NCBI RefSeq assembly: GCF_019049255.1
Contig: NZ_JAGMUJ010000130.1
Span: 281,906 to 345,905, forward strand
Source of the DNA: Streptomyces sp. AC558_RSS880
Lineage (GTDB): Bacteria > Actinomycetota > Actinomycetes > Streptomycetales > Streptomycetaceae
Direction of reading: 5' to 3'
Length of the DNA stretch: 64,000 bases
Under the pieces are notes generated by a model. The model was not told the origin of the DNA, searched no databases, and saw nothing but the letters and a program-made list of their open reading frames with translations. Positions 17,353-26,506 of the stretch are shown here, piece by piece (the stretch's first letter is position 1; every line of letters starts with the position of its first letter). The position numbers were made by a program, and so were the translations under genes.

Positions 17353-18594
17353 TCAGTGGGTCCCGGCCGGGCCGGAGTCGTCCTCCACACCCTGGTCCGC
17401 CGCGTCACCGGCTCCCGCGCCGGGCTGGTCGCCGGCACCGGCTTCCTCGCCTCCGGCGCCCGCGTCGCCGGCACCCTCCGCGCCGAGGGTCGCGCCGACC
17501 GCTTCCAGGGCCGTGGTGACCGGCTGGAAGAACGTCTCGCCGCCCGAGGCGCAGTCGCCGCTGCCGCCCGAGGTCAGGCCGACGGCGAGGCCGTCCCGGG
17601 TGAACATCGAGCCGCCGCTGTCACCGGGCTCCGCGCAGACGTTCGTCTGGATGAGCCCGGTGACCGTGCCCTCCGGGTAGTTCACCGTGGCGTTCAGGCC
17701 GAGCACCTGGCCGTCGGCGAGCCCGGTGGTGCTGCCCATCCGGAACACCTCCTGGCCGACGGTGGCCTCCGCGGCCCGGGAGATCGCGAGGGTCTGGTCA
17801 CCGAGGTTCACCTCGCTCGGCGCCTGGGTGGCGGGGTCGTCGTACGTGACGAGTGCGAAGTCGCCCTCACCGGGGAAGACCGCCTGGTCGACCGTGGCGA
17901 TCGGCTGTCCTCCCTGCGCGTCGGACCACTGATCGGCCGCGACGGCACAGTGACCGGCCGTCAGGAACGCCGGACTGCCGTCGCCCGCGGTGACGTTGAA
18001 GCCGAGCGAGCAGCGCGCACCGCCGGAGAAGATGGCGTCACCGCCGGACACGAACGTCTTGAAGGTGCCCGCGGACTTCTTGACGGTCGCCATGCCGGAG
18101 CCGAGGCTCCGCACGGTCGACTCCAGTCGGTCCCACTTGTCGCCGGTCACCGTGCTGTCCGCGGTGACGAGGATCTTGTTGGTGCGCGGGTCCACGGCCC
18201 ACGAGGTGCCCGGGATGGTCGCCTCCGACTTCAGCGTCCGCGCCCCGGCCTCCAGCTCGGTCATGCTGTTGTCGACCTCGCGGACGGCCGCGCCCGCCTT
18301 CTTGGCCTGCACGATCACGTTGTTGTCGTCGCCCGGTACGACGTTGACGACGAGCTGCTTGTTCTCACCGTCGTAGTAGGAGCCGGCGAACGCGTCACCG
18401 AGGAGCCCGGCGAGCTGTGAGGCGAGATCCGAGGCATCGCCCGCCCTCAGGGTCTTCGGCGCCGCCGCCGCGTCGTCCGGCGCTCCGTCCTGCGACGCGT
18501 TGGCGTTCGGGAGCAGGATCGCGGCGGCGCCGAGCGCCACCGCGCCGCCCGCCGCCATCGCGGCCTTCCGCTTCGGAATTCGCTTGTGACTCAA
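17353..18594 (-). CDS. Secreted streptogrisin-like S1 serine protease with acidic C-terminal tail
   Basis: A 413-residue secreted preproprotease. The start is TTG 18594 (decided by AGGAGG nine bases upstream). Residues 1-33 are a signal peptide, about 45-165 an alpha-lytic-type propeptide, about 175-350 the chymotrypsin-fold domain with His in LTAGHCA, Asp in GDFALVTYDD and Ser in CAEPGDSGGSMF. The sequence before the Ser matches streptogrisin A/B type, suggesting preference for hydrophobic P1 residues. The last 55 residues are Gly/Ala/Glu/Asp-rich and low-complexity, unusual for streptogrisins. It stands divergent to the peptide-export operon, an arrangement I recall for S. coelicolor SalO; a part in peptide processing is inference. 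Confidence 0.88.
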   Translation of the reverse strand: MSHKRIPKRKAAMAAGGAVALGAAAILLPNANASQDGAPDDAAAAPKTLRAGDASDLASQLAGLLGDAFAGSYYDGENKQLVVNVVPGDDNNVIVQAKKAGAAVREVDNSMTELEAGARTLKSEATIPGTSWAVDPRTNKILVTADSTVTGDKWDRLESTVRSLGSGMATVKKSAGTFKTFVSGGDAIFSGGARCSLGFNVTAGDGSPAFLTAGHCAVAADQWSDAQGGQPIATVDQAVFPGEGDFALVTYDDPATQAPSEVNLGDQTLAISRAAEATVGQEVFRMGSTTGLADGQVLGLNATVNYPEGTVTGLIQTNVCAEPGDSGGSMFTRDGLAVGLTSGGSGDCASGGETFFQPVTTALEAVGATLGAEGAGDAGAGGEEAGAGDQPGAGAGDAADQGVEDDSGPAGTH

Positions 18595-19163
18595 ACTTCT
18601 CGACCTCCTGGGGGGACCGGAGTCGCGCCGGTGTTCGGCGGCTGTGGGGCGCCTGGACGGCTGTTGGTACGCACGGGCCGCGAGGGGCGTTCAATCCCGT
18701 CCGGTCGATCACGCTCGGCGACCGTCCGTGCGCGGTCGGTCGCGGCCGTGCGGCGGAATCCCGGCTTCAGTGAATCTGCACATCGCATGCCCAACCCGGT
18801 CACCGGAACCGGGGTTCGTCCACGGGCCGGCGGACCGGGGTACGCCTTTGGGGCCGGTGTGCCGGATTCCGGTCACCGGGGCGCAAGCGGCCGGATGGGT
18901 CGATGCGGTGGGGCATGTGAAGAAGTCGCCGCCGGGCCGTGTCCGCGTCTGCACGCTTGGACCCCCGTGGAGCACAAGTTGCCTGGTGAGACGTTTGATT
19001 GAGTGGAAGCCCGTACCCGCCGCGTGCTTTGATCCATCGCACCGCAAGGCCGTTCCGGGCTCCCGGCGACGGGCGTCCGGCGCCCGCGGTCGCGGCCTTC
19101 ATCTGTCACCGGAGGGGGGCCGCTCCCCCCTTGTGAAATATCCATACGAAGGGAAGTTCCATC
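18595..19163. promoter_or_regulatory. Long divergent regulatory region with two identical 11-bp palindromes
   Basis: 569 bp between the protease and the peptide gene with no convincing ORF. CCGGTCACCGG occurs at 18796-18806 and again at 18869-18879, each a perfect odd palindrome, 73 bp apart (about seven helical turns). The stretch 18940-19045 is less GC-rich and is the likeliest place for the operon promoter. I could not fix -10/-35 elements with confidence. Confidence 0.4.
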
Positions 19164-19379
19164 ATGAACTCCACCCCCCAGGTCGAGACCGTCGAGATCT
19201 CCGACGCCGACCTCGACAACGTCTCCGGCGGCCTGTCCGTGAACGCCGTGAACACCCTCACGGGCGCGGTGGACAGCATCGCCCCGGTCTCCGGCCTGGT
19301 CGACACGGCCGTCGGCACCGTCGAGGGTGTCACCGGCCTGAACACCGCCCCGGTCACGAACCTGGTCGCCGGTCTCTGA
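19164..19379 (+). CDS. Double-glycine-leader peptide precursor, cysteine-free
   Basis: A 71-residue precursor. Residues 1-23 form a classic double-glycine leader ending ISDADLDNVSGG, which fits the LSxxELxxIxGG pattern recognised by C39 peptidases. The predicted 48-residue core is hydrophobic (Ala, Val, Gly, Leu, Thr, Asn) and has no Cys, Lys, Arg, His, Phe, Tyr, Trp or Met, and only three acidic residues. It contains two near repeats, IAPVSGLV and TAPVTNLV. It is sometimes labelled type A2 lantipeptide, but without Cys no lanthionine can form. The ribosome site GAAGGGAAG precedes ATG 19164. It is the first gene of the export operon. Bacteriocin, signal or self-assembling surface peptide are all possible. 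Confidence 0.85.
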   Translation: MNSTPQVETVEISDADLDNVSGGLSVNAVNTLTGAVDSIAPVSGLVDTAVGTVEGVTGLNTAPVTNLVAGL

Positions 19380-19489
19380 TCGCGCCCTTGTGCCGTTGAG
19401 TCCCGGAGCCGCCCCCGGCTCCGGGACTTCGCGGCGCGTCCACGGCCCCCGCGTCATGTCGCACAGTTCACGCAGGTGAGGGAAGATCC

Positions 19490-20296
19490 GTGCAGTTCCG
19501 CCAACAGGCCCTCGCCAGGCTCCAGTCACCGGAGGAACTCGACCTCCCGGTGCGCTTCGCGCGTCCGCAGGGCTGGCTGGTGCTCTCCGTGACGGTGGCC
19601 GCGATGGCGGCCGCGTCGGTGTGGGCGGTGACCGGCTCGGTGTCCTCCACGGTCAGCGCGCCCGCCGTCCTCACGTACGGGCAGGGCAGTTACGTCCTGC
19701 AGAGCCCCGTCGCCGGCCAGGTCACCGCCGTCCTCGCCGAGGAGGGTGAGCGGCTGCCCGCCGGCTCCCCCGTCCTGAAGGTCGGCACCGAGCAGGGCGA
19801 CAAGGTCGTCCGCACCCTCGACGCGGGCCGCGTCACCGCGCTCGCCGCCAGCACCGGGCAGATCATCTCCACCGGCGCGAACGTCGCCGCCGTGGAGAAG
19901 GTCGCCCGTACGGAGGCCCCGCTGCAGGCGACGGTGTACGTCCCCGCCGAGAGCGCCGCCGGCATCCCCGCGCACGCCTCCGTGGACCTGACCGTGCAGT
20001 CGGTGCCGAGCCAGGAGTACGGCGTGCTGCACGGCGAGGTGACGTCGGTGGACCGCTCGGCGCAGTCCCCCCAGCAGATCGCCGCGTTCCTCGGGGACGC
20101 CCAGCTCGGCGAGCAGTTCACCAAGAAGGGCAGGCCGGTGGCGGTCACGGTCGAGCTGGAGAGGTCGTCCGGCACGAAGAGCGGTTACGCGTGGTCCTCC
20201 GTGGAGGGCCCGCCGTTCGAGCTGACCTCGATGACCCTGGCCACGGGTTCGATCCGGCTGGCCGACCGGCGCCCCGTCGACTGGCTGCTGCCGTGA
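19490..20296 (+). CDS. NHLM-type HlyD-like membrane fusion protein
   Basis: A 268-residue accessory subunit of the peptide exporter. A single transmembrane helix (about residues 30-50, GWLVLSVTVAAMAAASVWAV) is followed by a lipoyl-like half-motif pair (YVLQSPVAGQVTAVLAEEGE and AGRVTALAASTGQII) and a beta-barrel domain. No long coiled coil is present, as usual for the short NHLM_micro_HlyD type (TIGR03794). It would link the ABC transporter to the wall or guide peptide release in a Gram-positive. GTG 19490 has GAGGGAAG upstream. Its stop overlaps the GTG of the next gene. Confidence 0.85.
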   Translation: MQFRQQALARLQSPEELDLPVRFARPQGWLVLSVTVAAMAAASVWAVTGSVSSTVSAPAVLTYGQGSYVLQSPVAGQVTAVLAEEGERLPAGSPVLKVGTEQGDKVVRTLDAGRVTALAASTGQIISTGANVAAVEKVARTEAPLQATVYVPAESAAGIPAHASVDLTVQSVPSQEYGVLHGEVTSVDRSAQSPQQIAAFLGDAQLGEQFTKKGRPVAVTVELERSSGTKSGYAWSSVEGPPFELTSMTLATGSIRLADRRPVDWLLP

Positions 20297-22515
20297 CCAC
20301 CGCGCAGAAGACCCGCGGCCGGCGCCGGGCCGCACCGCCGAAACGCACGGTGCCCACGTCCCGCGCGAAGACGGTCCGTACCCCCACCGTGCTCCAGATG
20401 GAGGCCGTGGAGTGCGGCGCCGCCTCGCTGGCGATGGTGCTCGGCCACTACGGCCGGCACGTCCCGCTGGAGGAGCTGCGCATCGCCTGCGGCGTCTCGC
20501 GGGACGGCTCGCGCGCCAGCAACCTGCTGAAGGCGGCCCGCGGTTACGGGCTGACCGCCAAGGGCATGCAGATGGACCTGGCCGCCCTCGCCGAGGTGAC
20601 GGCGCCGGCCATCCTGTTCTGGGAGTTCAACCACTACGTCGTCTACGACGGCATGGGCCGCCGGTTCGGCCGCCGCGGGGTGTACGTCAACGACCCCGGC
20701 AAGGGACGGCGGTTCGTCCCCCTGGAGGAGTTCGACGGCAGCTTCACCGGTGTCGTGCTGGTGATGGAGCCCGGCGAGGACTTCACCCGGGGCGGCCGCA
20801 GGCCGGGCGTGCTCGGCGCGATGCCGGCGCGGTTGCGCGGCACGGCGGGCACCATGCCCGCGGTGGTGCTGTCGAGCCTGCTGCTGGTCGCGGTCGGCGC
20901 GGCGGTGCCGGGGCTCAGCCGTACCTTCATCGACGAGTTCCTGATCGGCGGCCGGACCTCGACGCTGGACGTGCTGTTCACGTCGATGGGCGCCTGTGTG
21001 CTGCTCACGCTGGTGCTGACCTGGTTGCAACAGGCCAACCTGCTGCGCGGCCGGCTGATCTCCTCCACCCTGTCCAGCGCCCGTTTCCTGCGCCATCTGC
21101 TGCGGCTGCCGGTGACCTTCTTCGCCCAGCGCAGCCCCGCCGACCTGGTGCAGCGGCTGCAGTCCAACGACGCGGTGGCCGAGACGCTGGCCCGCGACCT
21201 GTCGGCGGCGGGCGTGGACGCGGTGGTGGTCGTGCTGTACGCGGTGCTGCTGTACACGTACGACCCGCAGCTCACGTTCGTGGGCATCGGTGTGGCGCTG
21301 CTGAACATCGTGGCGATGCGGATCGTGATCCGGCTGCGCGCGACCCGTACGGCGAAGCTGCGGGCGGACAGCGCGCGGCTCACCAACACGGCGTACACCG
21401 GTCTGCAGCTGATCGAGACGCTCAAGGCGACCGGCGGGGAGGACGGCTACTTCCGCAAGTGGGCCGGGCAGCACGCCACCACGCTGGAGGAGCAGCAGCG
21501 GCTCGGGGTGCCGAGCGCCTGGCTCGGCGTCGTCGCGCCGACGCTCGCCACCCTCAACAGCGCGCTGATCCTGTGGATCGGCGGCATGCGGGCGGTCGAG
21601 GGACACATCTCGGTCGGTCTGCTGGTCGCCTTCCAGGCGCTGGTCGCCCGCTTCACCGCCCCGCTGACCCGGCTCAACGGCGTCGCGGGCCGGATCCAGG
21701 ACTTCGCCGCGGACGTGGCCCGGCTGAAGGACGTGGAGAACTTCAAGACGGACCCGCTCTACGGCCGTCCCGGCGCCGGCGAGTCGACGCGCCGCCTGCA
21801 CGGTCACGTCGAGCTGCAGAACCTCACCTTCGGCTACAACCCGCTGGACACACCGCTGCTGACCGGCTTCGACCTGACGGTGGGTCCCGGGCAGCAGGTG
21901 GCGCTGGTGGGCGGCTCCGGCAGCGGCAAGTCCACGGTGTCCCGGCTGATCTCGGGGCTGTACGCGCCGTGGGAGGGCGTGATCCGGATCGACGGGCAGC
22001 GCATCGAGGACATCCCGCGCGGGGCGCTGGCCGCCTCCGTCTCCTTCGTCGACCAGGAGGTGTTCCTCTTCGAGGGCACCGTCCGGGACAACGTGGCGCT
22101 GTGGGACCCGTCGATCCCGGACGAGGCGGTGGTGGAGGCGCTGAAGGACGCGGCGCTGTACGACGTGGTCCTGCGCCGGCCGGGCGGCATCCACAGCCCG
22201 GTCGAGCAGGACGGCCGGAACTTCTCCGGCGGTCAGCGTCAGCGCCTGGAGATCGCGCGGGCGCTGGTGCGCCGGCCGAGCATCCTGGTCCTCGACGAGG
22301 TGACCAGCGCGCTGGACGCGGAGACCGAGCTGGTCGTGATGGACAACCTGCGCCGGCGCGGCTGTGCCTGTGTGGTGATCGCGCACCGGCTGAGCACGGT
22401 GCGCGACAGCGACGAGATCGTCGTCCTGGACCACGGCACGGTCGTGGAGCGCGGACGGCACGAGGAGCTGGTGGCGCGCGGCGGCGCGTACGCGGCGCTG
22501 GTCAGGGAGCGATGA
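20293..22515 (+). CDS. Peptidase C39-containing ABC exporter (NHLM ABC1 type)
   Basis: A 740-residue exporter that should cut the leader after Gly-Gly and transport the core. The N-terminal C39 peptidase (about 35-165) has the catalytic Cys in MEAVECGAASLAMVLGHYG, His in FNHYVVYD and Asp in YVNDPGKG. The membrane domain spans about 190-470 and the ATPase about 500-740 with Walker A GGSGSGKST, signature FSGGQRQRLEIARAL, Walker B ILVLDEVTSALD and the H-loop IAHRLS. GTG 20293 overlaps the preceding stop (GTGA), indicating coupling. The family is TIGR03796. All catalytic residues are intact, so the system looks functional. Confidence 0.92.
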   Translation: MTTAQKTRGRRRAAPPKRTVPTSRAKTVRTPTVLQMEAVECGAASLAMVLGHYGRHVPLEELRIACGVSRDGSRASNLLKAARGYGLTAKGMQMDLAALAEVTAPAILFWEFNHYVVYDGMGRRFGRRGVYVNDPGKGRRFVPLEEFDGSFTGVVLVMEPGEDFTRGGRRPGVLGAMPARLRGTAGTMPAVVLSSLLLVAVGAAVPGLSRTFIDEFLIGGRTSTLDVLFTSMGACVLLTLVLTWLQQANLLRGRLISSTLSSARFLRHLLRLPVTFFAQRSPADLVQRLQSNDAVAETLARDLSAAGVDAVVVVLYAVLLYTYDPQLTFVGIGVALLNIVAMRIVIRLRATRTAKLRADSARLTNTAYTGLQLIETLKATGGEDGYFRKWAGQHATTLEEQQRLGVPSAWLGVVAPTLATLNSALILWIGGMRAVEGHISVGLLVAFQALVARFTAPLTRLNGVAGRIQDFAADVARLKDVENFKTDPLYGRPGAGESTRRLHGHVELQNLTFGYNPLDTPLLTGFDLTVGPGQQVALVGGSGSGKSTVSRLISGLYAPWEGVIRIDGQRIEDIPRGALAASVSFVDQEVFLFEGTVRDNVALWDPSIPDEAVVEALKDAALYDVVLRRPGGIHSPVEQDGRNFSGGQRQRLEIARALVRRPSILVLDEVTSALDAETELVVMDNLRRRGCACVVIAHRLSTVRDSDEIVVLDHGTVVERGRHEELVARGGAYAALVRER

Positions 22516-22516
22516 G

Positions 22517-25342
22517 ATGACAGCCGTGCGGGAGAGTCAGGGCGGCGACCTCGTCCTGGGCGCGCTCGGGTCGCTGGGCACGCCGATCGACTGCTCCGGG
22601 TCCGGCCGGCTGGACCTGGAGGGGCCGCAGACGCTGTGGCTGATCGTGTCCGGTGCCGTGGACCTGTTCGCGGTGGACGCCGAACGGCAGGGCCACTGGC
22701 ACCATCTGGGCCGGCTGGAGGCGGGCTCGCTGGTGCTGGGCCCGGTGGCCGGCCCGGCGCACACGCTGGTGGCGCGTCCGCTGCGGGACTGCGTGGTGCA
22801 CCGCATCGCCCTGCGCGAGCTGTACCAGCCGGCGAGCACCCAGACCTGGTCGTACGACGAGTACGGCAACCCGCAGTACGTGCCGCCCACGACGAGCTCC
22901 TTGGAGTACGCGCTGGCGCTCGGTGTGGGCCGCGGTCTGGCGGTGCTGTTCCAGGCGCCGATGGCCACGGAGCGGGCCACCGCGCCCAGCGACGACGACG
23001 TGTTCTGGATGCAGGTCCCGCCGGGCAGTGTGCAGTACGGCTCGCTGTACGGGGCGGAGGCGGCGGCCGATCTGCTGATGGATCCGGCGCTGTGGCAGAG
23101 CATGGTCGACCAGCAGTACCGGCTGATGACCACGCTGGACCGGTGGATCGAGCAGCTGGAGCACACGCACGAGACGCGGACCGCCGAGGGCATCGCGGCC
23201 GGTGAGGCGGTCCGTGCCCGGGCCGACCGGACGCTGCTCGCCGCGATCGGCAAGCGGTCGGGGCAGCGCACGACGGCGGCCGACGCGGACGCCACGTACG
23301 CGGCCTGCGAGCTGGTGGCCCGGGCGGCCGGGATCACGCTCGCCGCGCCCGCGCGGTCCGGTACCGGCGGGGACCGGCTCGATCCGGTCGAGCAGATCGC
23401 CCTGGCCTCCCGGGTGCGGACCCGTGTCGTACGGCTGGACGGCCGCTGGTGGCGGGACGACGTGGGGCCGCTGGTGGGTCACCGGGCCCTGTCGGGGGCT
23501 CCGGTGGCGCTGCTGTGGCGGCGCGGCGGCTATGTGGCGGTGCATCCCGCGACCGGCCGTGAGACGCCGGTCGAGAAGGCGAACGCCGGGGAGTTCGAGC
23601 CCCGCGCGGTGATGTTCTACCGTCCGCTGCCCGAGCGGCGGCTGAGCCCGCTGCGGCTGCTGCGGTTCTGCATGACGGGTACACGCGGTGATCTGACGAG
23701 TCTGCTGCTGAGCGGTCTGGTGACGGTGGCGATCGGGGCCCTGGTGCCGCTCGCCACCGGCAAGGTGCTCGGCGAGTTCGTGCCGAAGGCGCAGACCGGA
23801 CTGATCGTGCAGATGTGCCTCGCGGTGATCCTCAGCAGTGTGGTGGCCGCCGCGTTCATGCTGCTGCAGAACCTCACCCTGCTGCGTCTTGAGGGCCGGG
23901 TGGAGGCCACGCTCCAGCCGGCCGTGTGGGACAGGCTGCTGCGGCTGCCGACCACGTTCTTCACCGAGCGTTCGACGGGTGAGCTGGCGAGCGCGGCCAT
24001 GGGCATCAGCGCGATCCGCCGCATGCTGGCCGGGGTCGGTCCGACGGTGGCCCAGTCGGTCACCGTGGGAGCGATGAACCTGGGGATCCTGCTGTGGTTC
24101 AGCGTGCCGATGGCGCTGGCCGCGATCGGGATGCTGGTCGTCGTCGCGGGCGTGTTCCTGGGCCTCGGACTGTGGCAGGTGCGCTGGCAGCGGCGGCTGG
24201 TGGTGCTCACCAACAAGCTGAACAACCAGGCCTTCCAGACGCTGCGCGGGCTGCCGAAGCTGCGGGTGGCGGCGGCGGAGAACTACGCGTACGCCGCCTG
24301 GGCGTCGGAGTTCGCCCGCAGCCGCGAGCTCCAGCAGAAGGCCGGCCGGATCAAGAACCTGACGGCGGTGCTGGGCGCGGTCTACCTGCCGCTGGTCACG
24401 CTGGCGATGTTCATGCTGCTGGCCGGTCCGGCGCGCGGCTCGATGACGGCGGCGGAGTTCCTCACCTTCAACACGTCGGTGACGATGGTGCTGACCTCGG
24501 TCACCCAGCTGACCGGCGCGTTCGTCTCGGCGGTCGCCGCGCTGCCGCTGTTCGAGCAGATCAAGCCGGTGCTGGACGCCACGCCCGAGGTGCGCGCGGC
24601 GAGCACCCGGCCGGGCCCGCTGTCGGGTGCGGTCGAGGCGCGGCGGCTGTCCTTCCGCTACTCCGACGACGGTCCGCTGGTCCTGGACGACGTGTCCTTC
24701 GAGGCGCGGCCGGGCGAGTTCGTGGCGGTGGTCGGCCCGAGCGGCTGCGGCAAGTCCACCCTGCTGCGGCTGCTGATCGGCTTCGACCGGCCGGTGTCCG
24801 GCAGCGTGCTGTACGACGGTCAGGACCTGGCGGCGCTCGACCGCTCGGCGGTGCGCCGGCAGTGCGGTGTGGTGCTCCAGCACGCGCAGCCGTTCACCGG
24901 GTCCATCCTGGACGTCATCTGCGGGAGCGAGCCGTACACGCCCGAGGAGGCGATGGCGGCGGCGGAGATGGCGGGGCTGGCCGAGGACATCAGGCGGATG
25001 CCGATGGGGCTGCACACCCTCGTGTCCGGCGGCGGCGCGGTCTCCGGCGGCCAGCGGCAGCGGCTGATGATCGCCCAGGCGCTGATCCGCAGGCCGCGGA
25101 TCCTCTTCTTCGACGAGGCGACCAGTGCCCTGGACAACGAGACGCAGCGCACGGTCATCGAGAGCACCAAGGCCCTGGAGGCGACCCGGATCGTCATCGC
25201 GCACCGGCTGTCGACGGTCCTCGACGCGGACCGGGTGGTGGTGATGGAGGGCGGCAAGGTGGTCCAGCAGGGTCCGCCCGCCCAGTTGCTCGCCGACACC
25301 GGCGGGCGGCTGCACGAACTGGTCCGGCGGCAGATGGCGTGA
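22517..25342 (+). CDS. NHLM-type ABC transporter with large N-terminal non-peptidase domain (ABC2 type)
   Basis: A 941-residue partner exporter (TIGR03797 type). Residues 1-130 resemble a cyclic-nucleotide-binding-like beta roll; about 130-380 form a helical domain of unknown role; about 395-680 the membrane region; about 705-941 the ATPase with Walker A GPSGCGKST, signature VSGGQRQRLMIAQAL, Walker B ILFFDEATSALD and IAHRLST. No C39 peptidase is present. The ATG lies two bases after the preceding stop, so it is translated from the same transcript. It probably forms a heterodimer with the C39 exporter. The operon ends here; no immunity or modification gene follows. Confidence 0.9.
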   Translation: MTAVRESQGGDLVLGALGSLGTPIDCSGSGRLDLEGPQTLWLIVSGAVDLFAVDAERQGHWHHLGRLEAGSLVLGPVAGPAHTLVARPLRDCVVHRIALRELYQPASTQTWSYDEYGNPQYVPPTTSSLEYALALGVGRGLAVLFQAPMATERATAPSDDDVFWMQVPPGSVQYGSLYGAEAAADLLMDPALWQSMVDQQYRLMTTLDRWIEQLEHTHETRTAEGIAAGEAVRARADRTLLAAIGKRSGQRTTAADADATYAACELVARAAGITLAAPARSGTGGDRLDPVEQIALASRVRTRVVRLDGRWWRDDVGPLVGHRALSGAPVALLWRRGGYVAVHPATGRETPVEKANAGEFEPRAVMFYRPLPERRLSPLRLLRFCMTGTRGDLTSLLLSGLVTVAIGALVPLATGKVLGEFVPKAQTGLIVQMCLAVILSSVVAAAFMLLQNLTLLRLEGRVEATLQPAVWDRLLRLPTTFFTERSTGELASAAMGISAIRRMLAGVGPTVAQSVTVGAMNLGILLWFSVPMALAAIGMLVVVAGVFLGLGLWQVRWQRRLVVLTNKLNNQAFQTLRGLPKLRVAAAENYAYAAWASEFARSRELQQKAGRIKNLTAVLGAVYLPLVTLAMFMLLAGPARGSMTAAEFLTFNTSVTMVLTSVTQLTGAFVSAVAALPLFEQIKPVLDATPEVRAASTRPGPLSGAVEARRLSFRYSDDGPLVLDDVSFEARPGEFVAVVGPSGCGKSTLLRLLIGFDRPVSGSVLYDGQDLAALDRSAVRRQCGVVLQHAQPFTGSILDVICGSEPYTPEEAMAAAEMAGLAEDIRRMPMGLHTLVSGGGAVSGGQRQRLMIAQALIRRPRILFFDEATSALDNETQRTVIESTKALEATRIVIAHRLSTVLDADRVVVMEGGKVVQQGPPAQLLADTGGRLHELVRRQMA

Positions 25343-25466
25343 GGTGTCGGGCGGCCATGACCCACATGTCAACGGATGGTCACCGTCCGGTCACGCCTGG
25401 GACGTGTCTTCGCCATATGCGGGTGCCCGTCCGTTGCTCCGCGCGATAAGTGGGTACCCACGGGCC

Positions 25467-26477
25467 ATGCGGACCAGCGTGATGGATGTCGGATCGAAGA
25501 CCGTCAGACTCGTCGTGGCGGACACGGCGGGCGGTGCGCCGCTGCCGGTGCACACGGCGAAGTGGCCGCTCAGGCTGTCCGAGCAGGTCACGCCCGGGGA
25601 GCCGGTGCCGGAGCAGGCCGTGGAGCGCCTGGTGGACGCCGTCGCCGCGGCGAACAGGACCGCCGCGCGGTGGGGCGCGTCGGGTCCCCTGGCGTTCGCG
25701 ACCGCCGTGGTGCGCGGCGCCCCGAACCGGCGGGAGGTGCTGAGCACGGTCCGGACCCGGACCGGCGTCGACCTGTGCACGCTGCCCGGCGAGGTGGAGG
25801 CCGAGCTCACGTTCCTCGGGGCCCGGCGCTGGATGGGCTGGCGCTGCGGGCCGCTGGCGCTGCTGGACATCGGCGGGGGTTCGCTGGAGGTCGCCTTCGG
25901 ACGCGGCCGGCTGCCCGACTTCGTCGCCTCGCTGCCGCTGGGAGCGGGCCGGCTCACCCACGAGTACTTCGCGGACGCGGACCCGCCCTCCCCGGAGCAG
26001 GTGCGGGCGCTGCGCCGGCGGGTGCGCCACCAACTGCGGGACGTGGCGGCCCGGATCCGCTGGGAGGGGCCCCGTACGGCGGTGGCCACCTCCCGCACCT
26101 TCCAGCAGCTGGGGCGGCTGTGCGGAGCCGCGCCCGGACGGCACGGCCCGTTCGTGGAGCGGGAGTTGTCCTGCGCCGACCTGCGGGGGGCGATCGACCG
26201 GCTGACCGCCCTGCCCGCCGCCGAACGCGCCCGGCTGCCCGGGATCTCCGCCCCGCGCTCCGCGCAGAGCCTGGCGGGTGCGGTCGTGGGGCACACGGCG
26301 ATGAAGCTGACCGGCCTGGGGACGGTGACGATCTGCCCCTGGGCGCTGCGCGAGGGGGTGCTGTTGCGCCACATCGAGGACGGCCCGTCCTGGTGGGCGG
26401 AGATCGTCCGCCTCAACGAGAAGGAGACGGCGGCCGCAGGCCCCGTACCGCTGCGCATCGCCACCGCGCGCGGCTGA
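25467..26477 (+). CDS. Ppx/GppA-family phosphatase
   Basis: A 336-residue ASKHA-fold protein. The N-terminus SVMDVGSKTVRLVVADT and the second phosphate loop LLDIGGGSLEVAFG are the signature motifs of exopolyphosphatase/guanosine pentaphosphatase. Only the two-domain core is present, without the HD-like C-terminal extension of E. coli Ppx, as in the short actinobacterial type. It may hydrolyse polyphosphate or (p)ppGpp-related nucleotides; in mycobacteria one short paralogue is active and one is not, so activity is uncertain. ATG 25467 is chosen because the family starts with this strand; upstream codons (from 25344) are probably not translated. Confidence 0.85.
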   Translation: MRTSVMDVGSKTVRLVVADTAGGAPLPVHTAKWPLRLSEQVTPGEPVPEQAVERLVDAVAAANRTAARWGASGPLAFATAVVRGAPNRREVLSTVRTRTGVDLCTLPGEVEAELTFLGARRWMGWRCGPLALLDIGGGSLEVAFGRGRLPDFVASLPLGAGRLTHEYFADADPPSPEQVRALRRRVRHQLRDVAARIRWEGPRTAVATSRTFQQLGRLCGAAPGRHGPFVERELSCADLRGAIDRLTALPAAERARLPGISAPRSAQSLAGAVVGHTAMKLTGLGTVTICPWALREGVLLRHIEDGPSWWAEIVRLNEKETAAAGPVPLRIATARG

Positions 26478-26506
26478 CCCGGACGTACGACGAAAGGAGA
26501 GAGCCC

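Noticed and set aside
14814..17474. 886-codon open frame on the - strand
   Set aside because: Antisense to the second phosphatase and into the terminator; His/Arg/Gln-rich artefact.
19164..19379. Type A2 lantipeptide label for the small peptide
   Set aside because: No Cys residue and no dehydratase or cyclase nearby, so no lanthionine rings can form.
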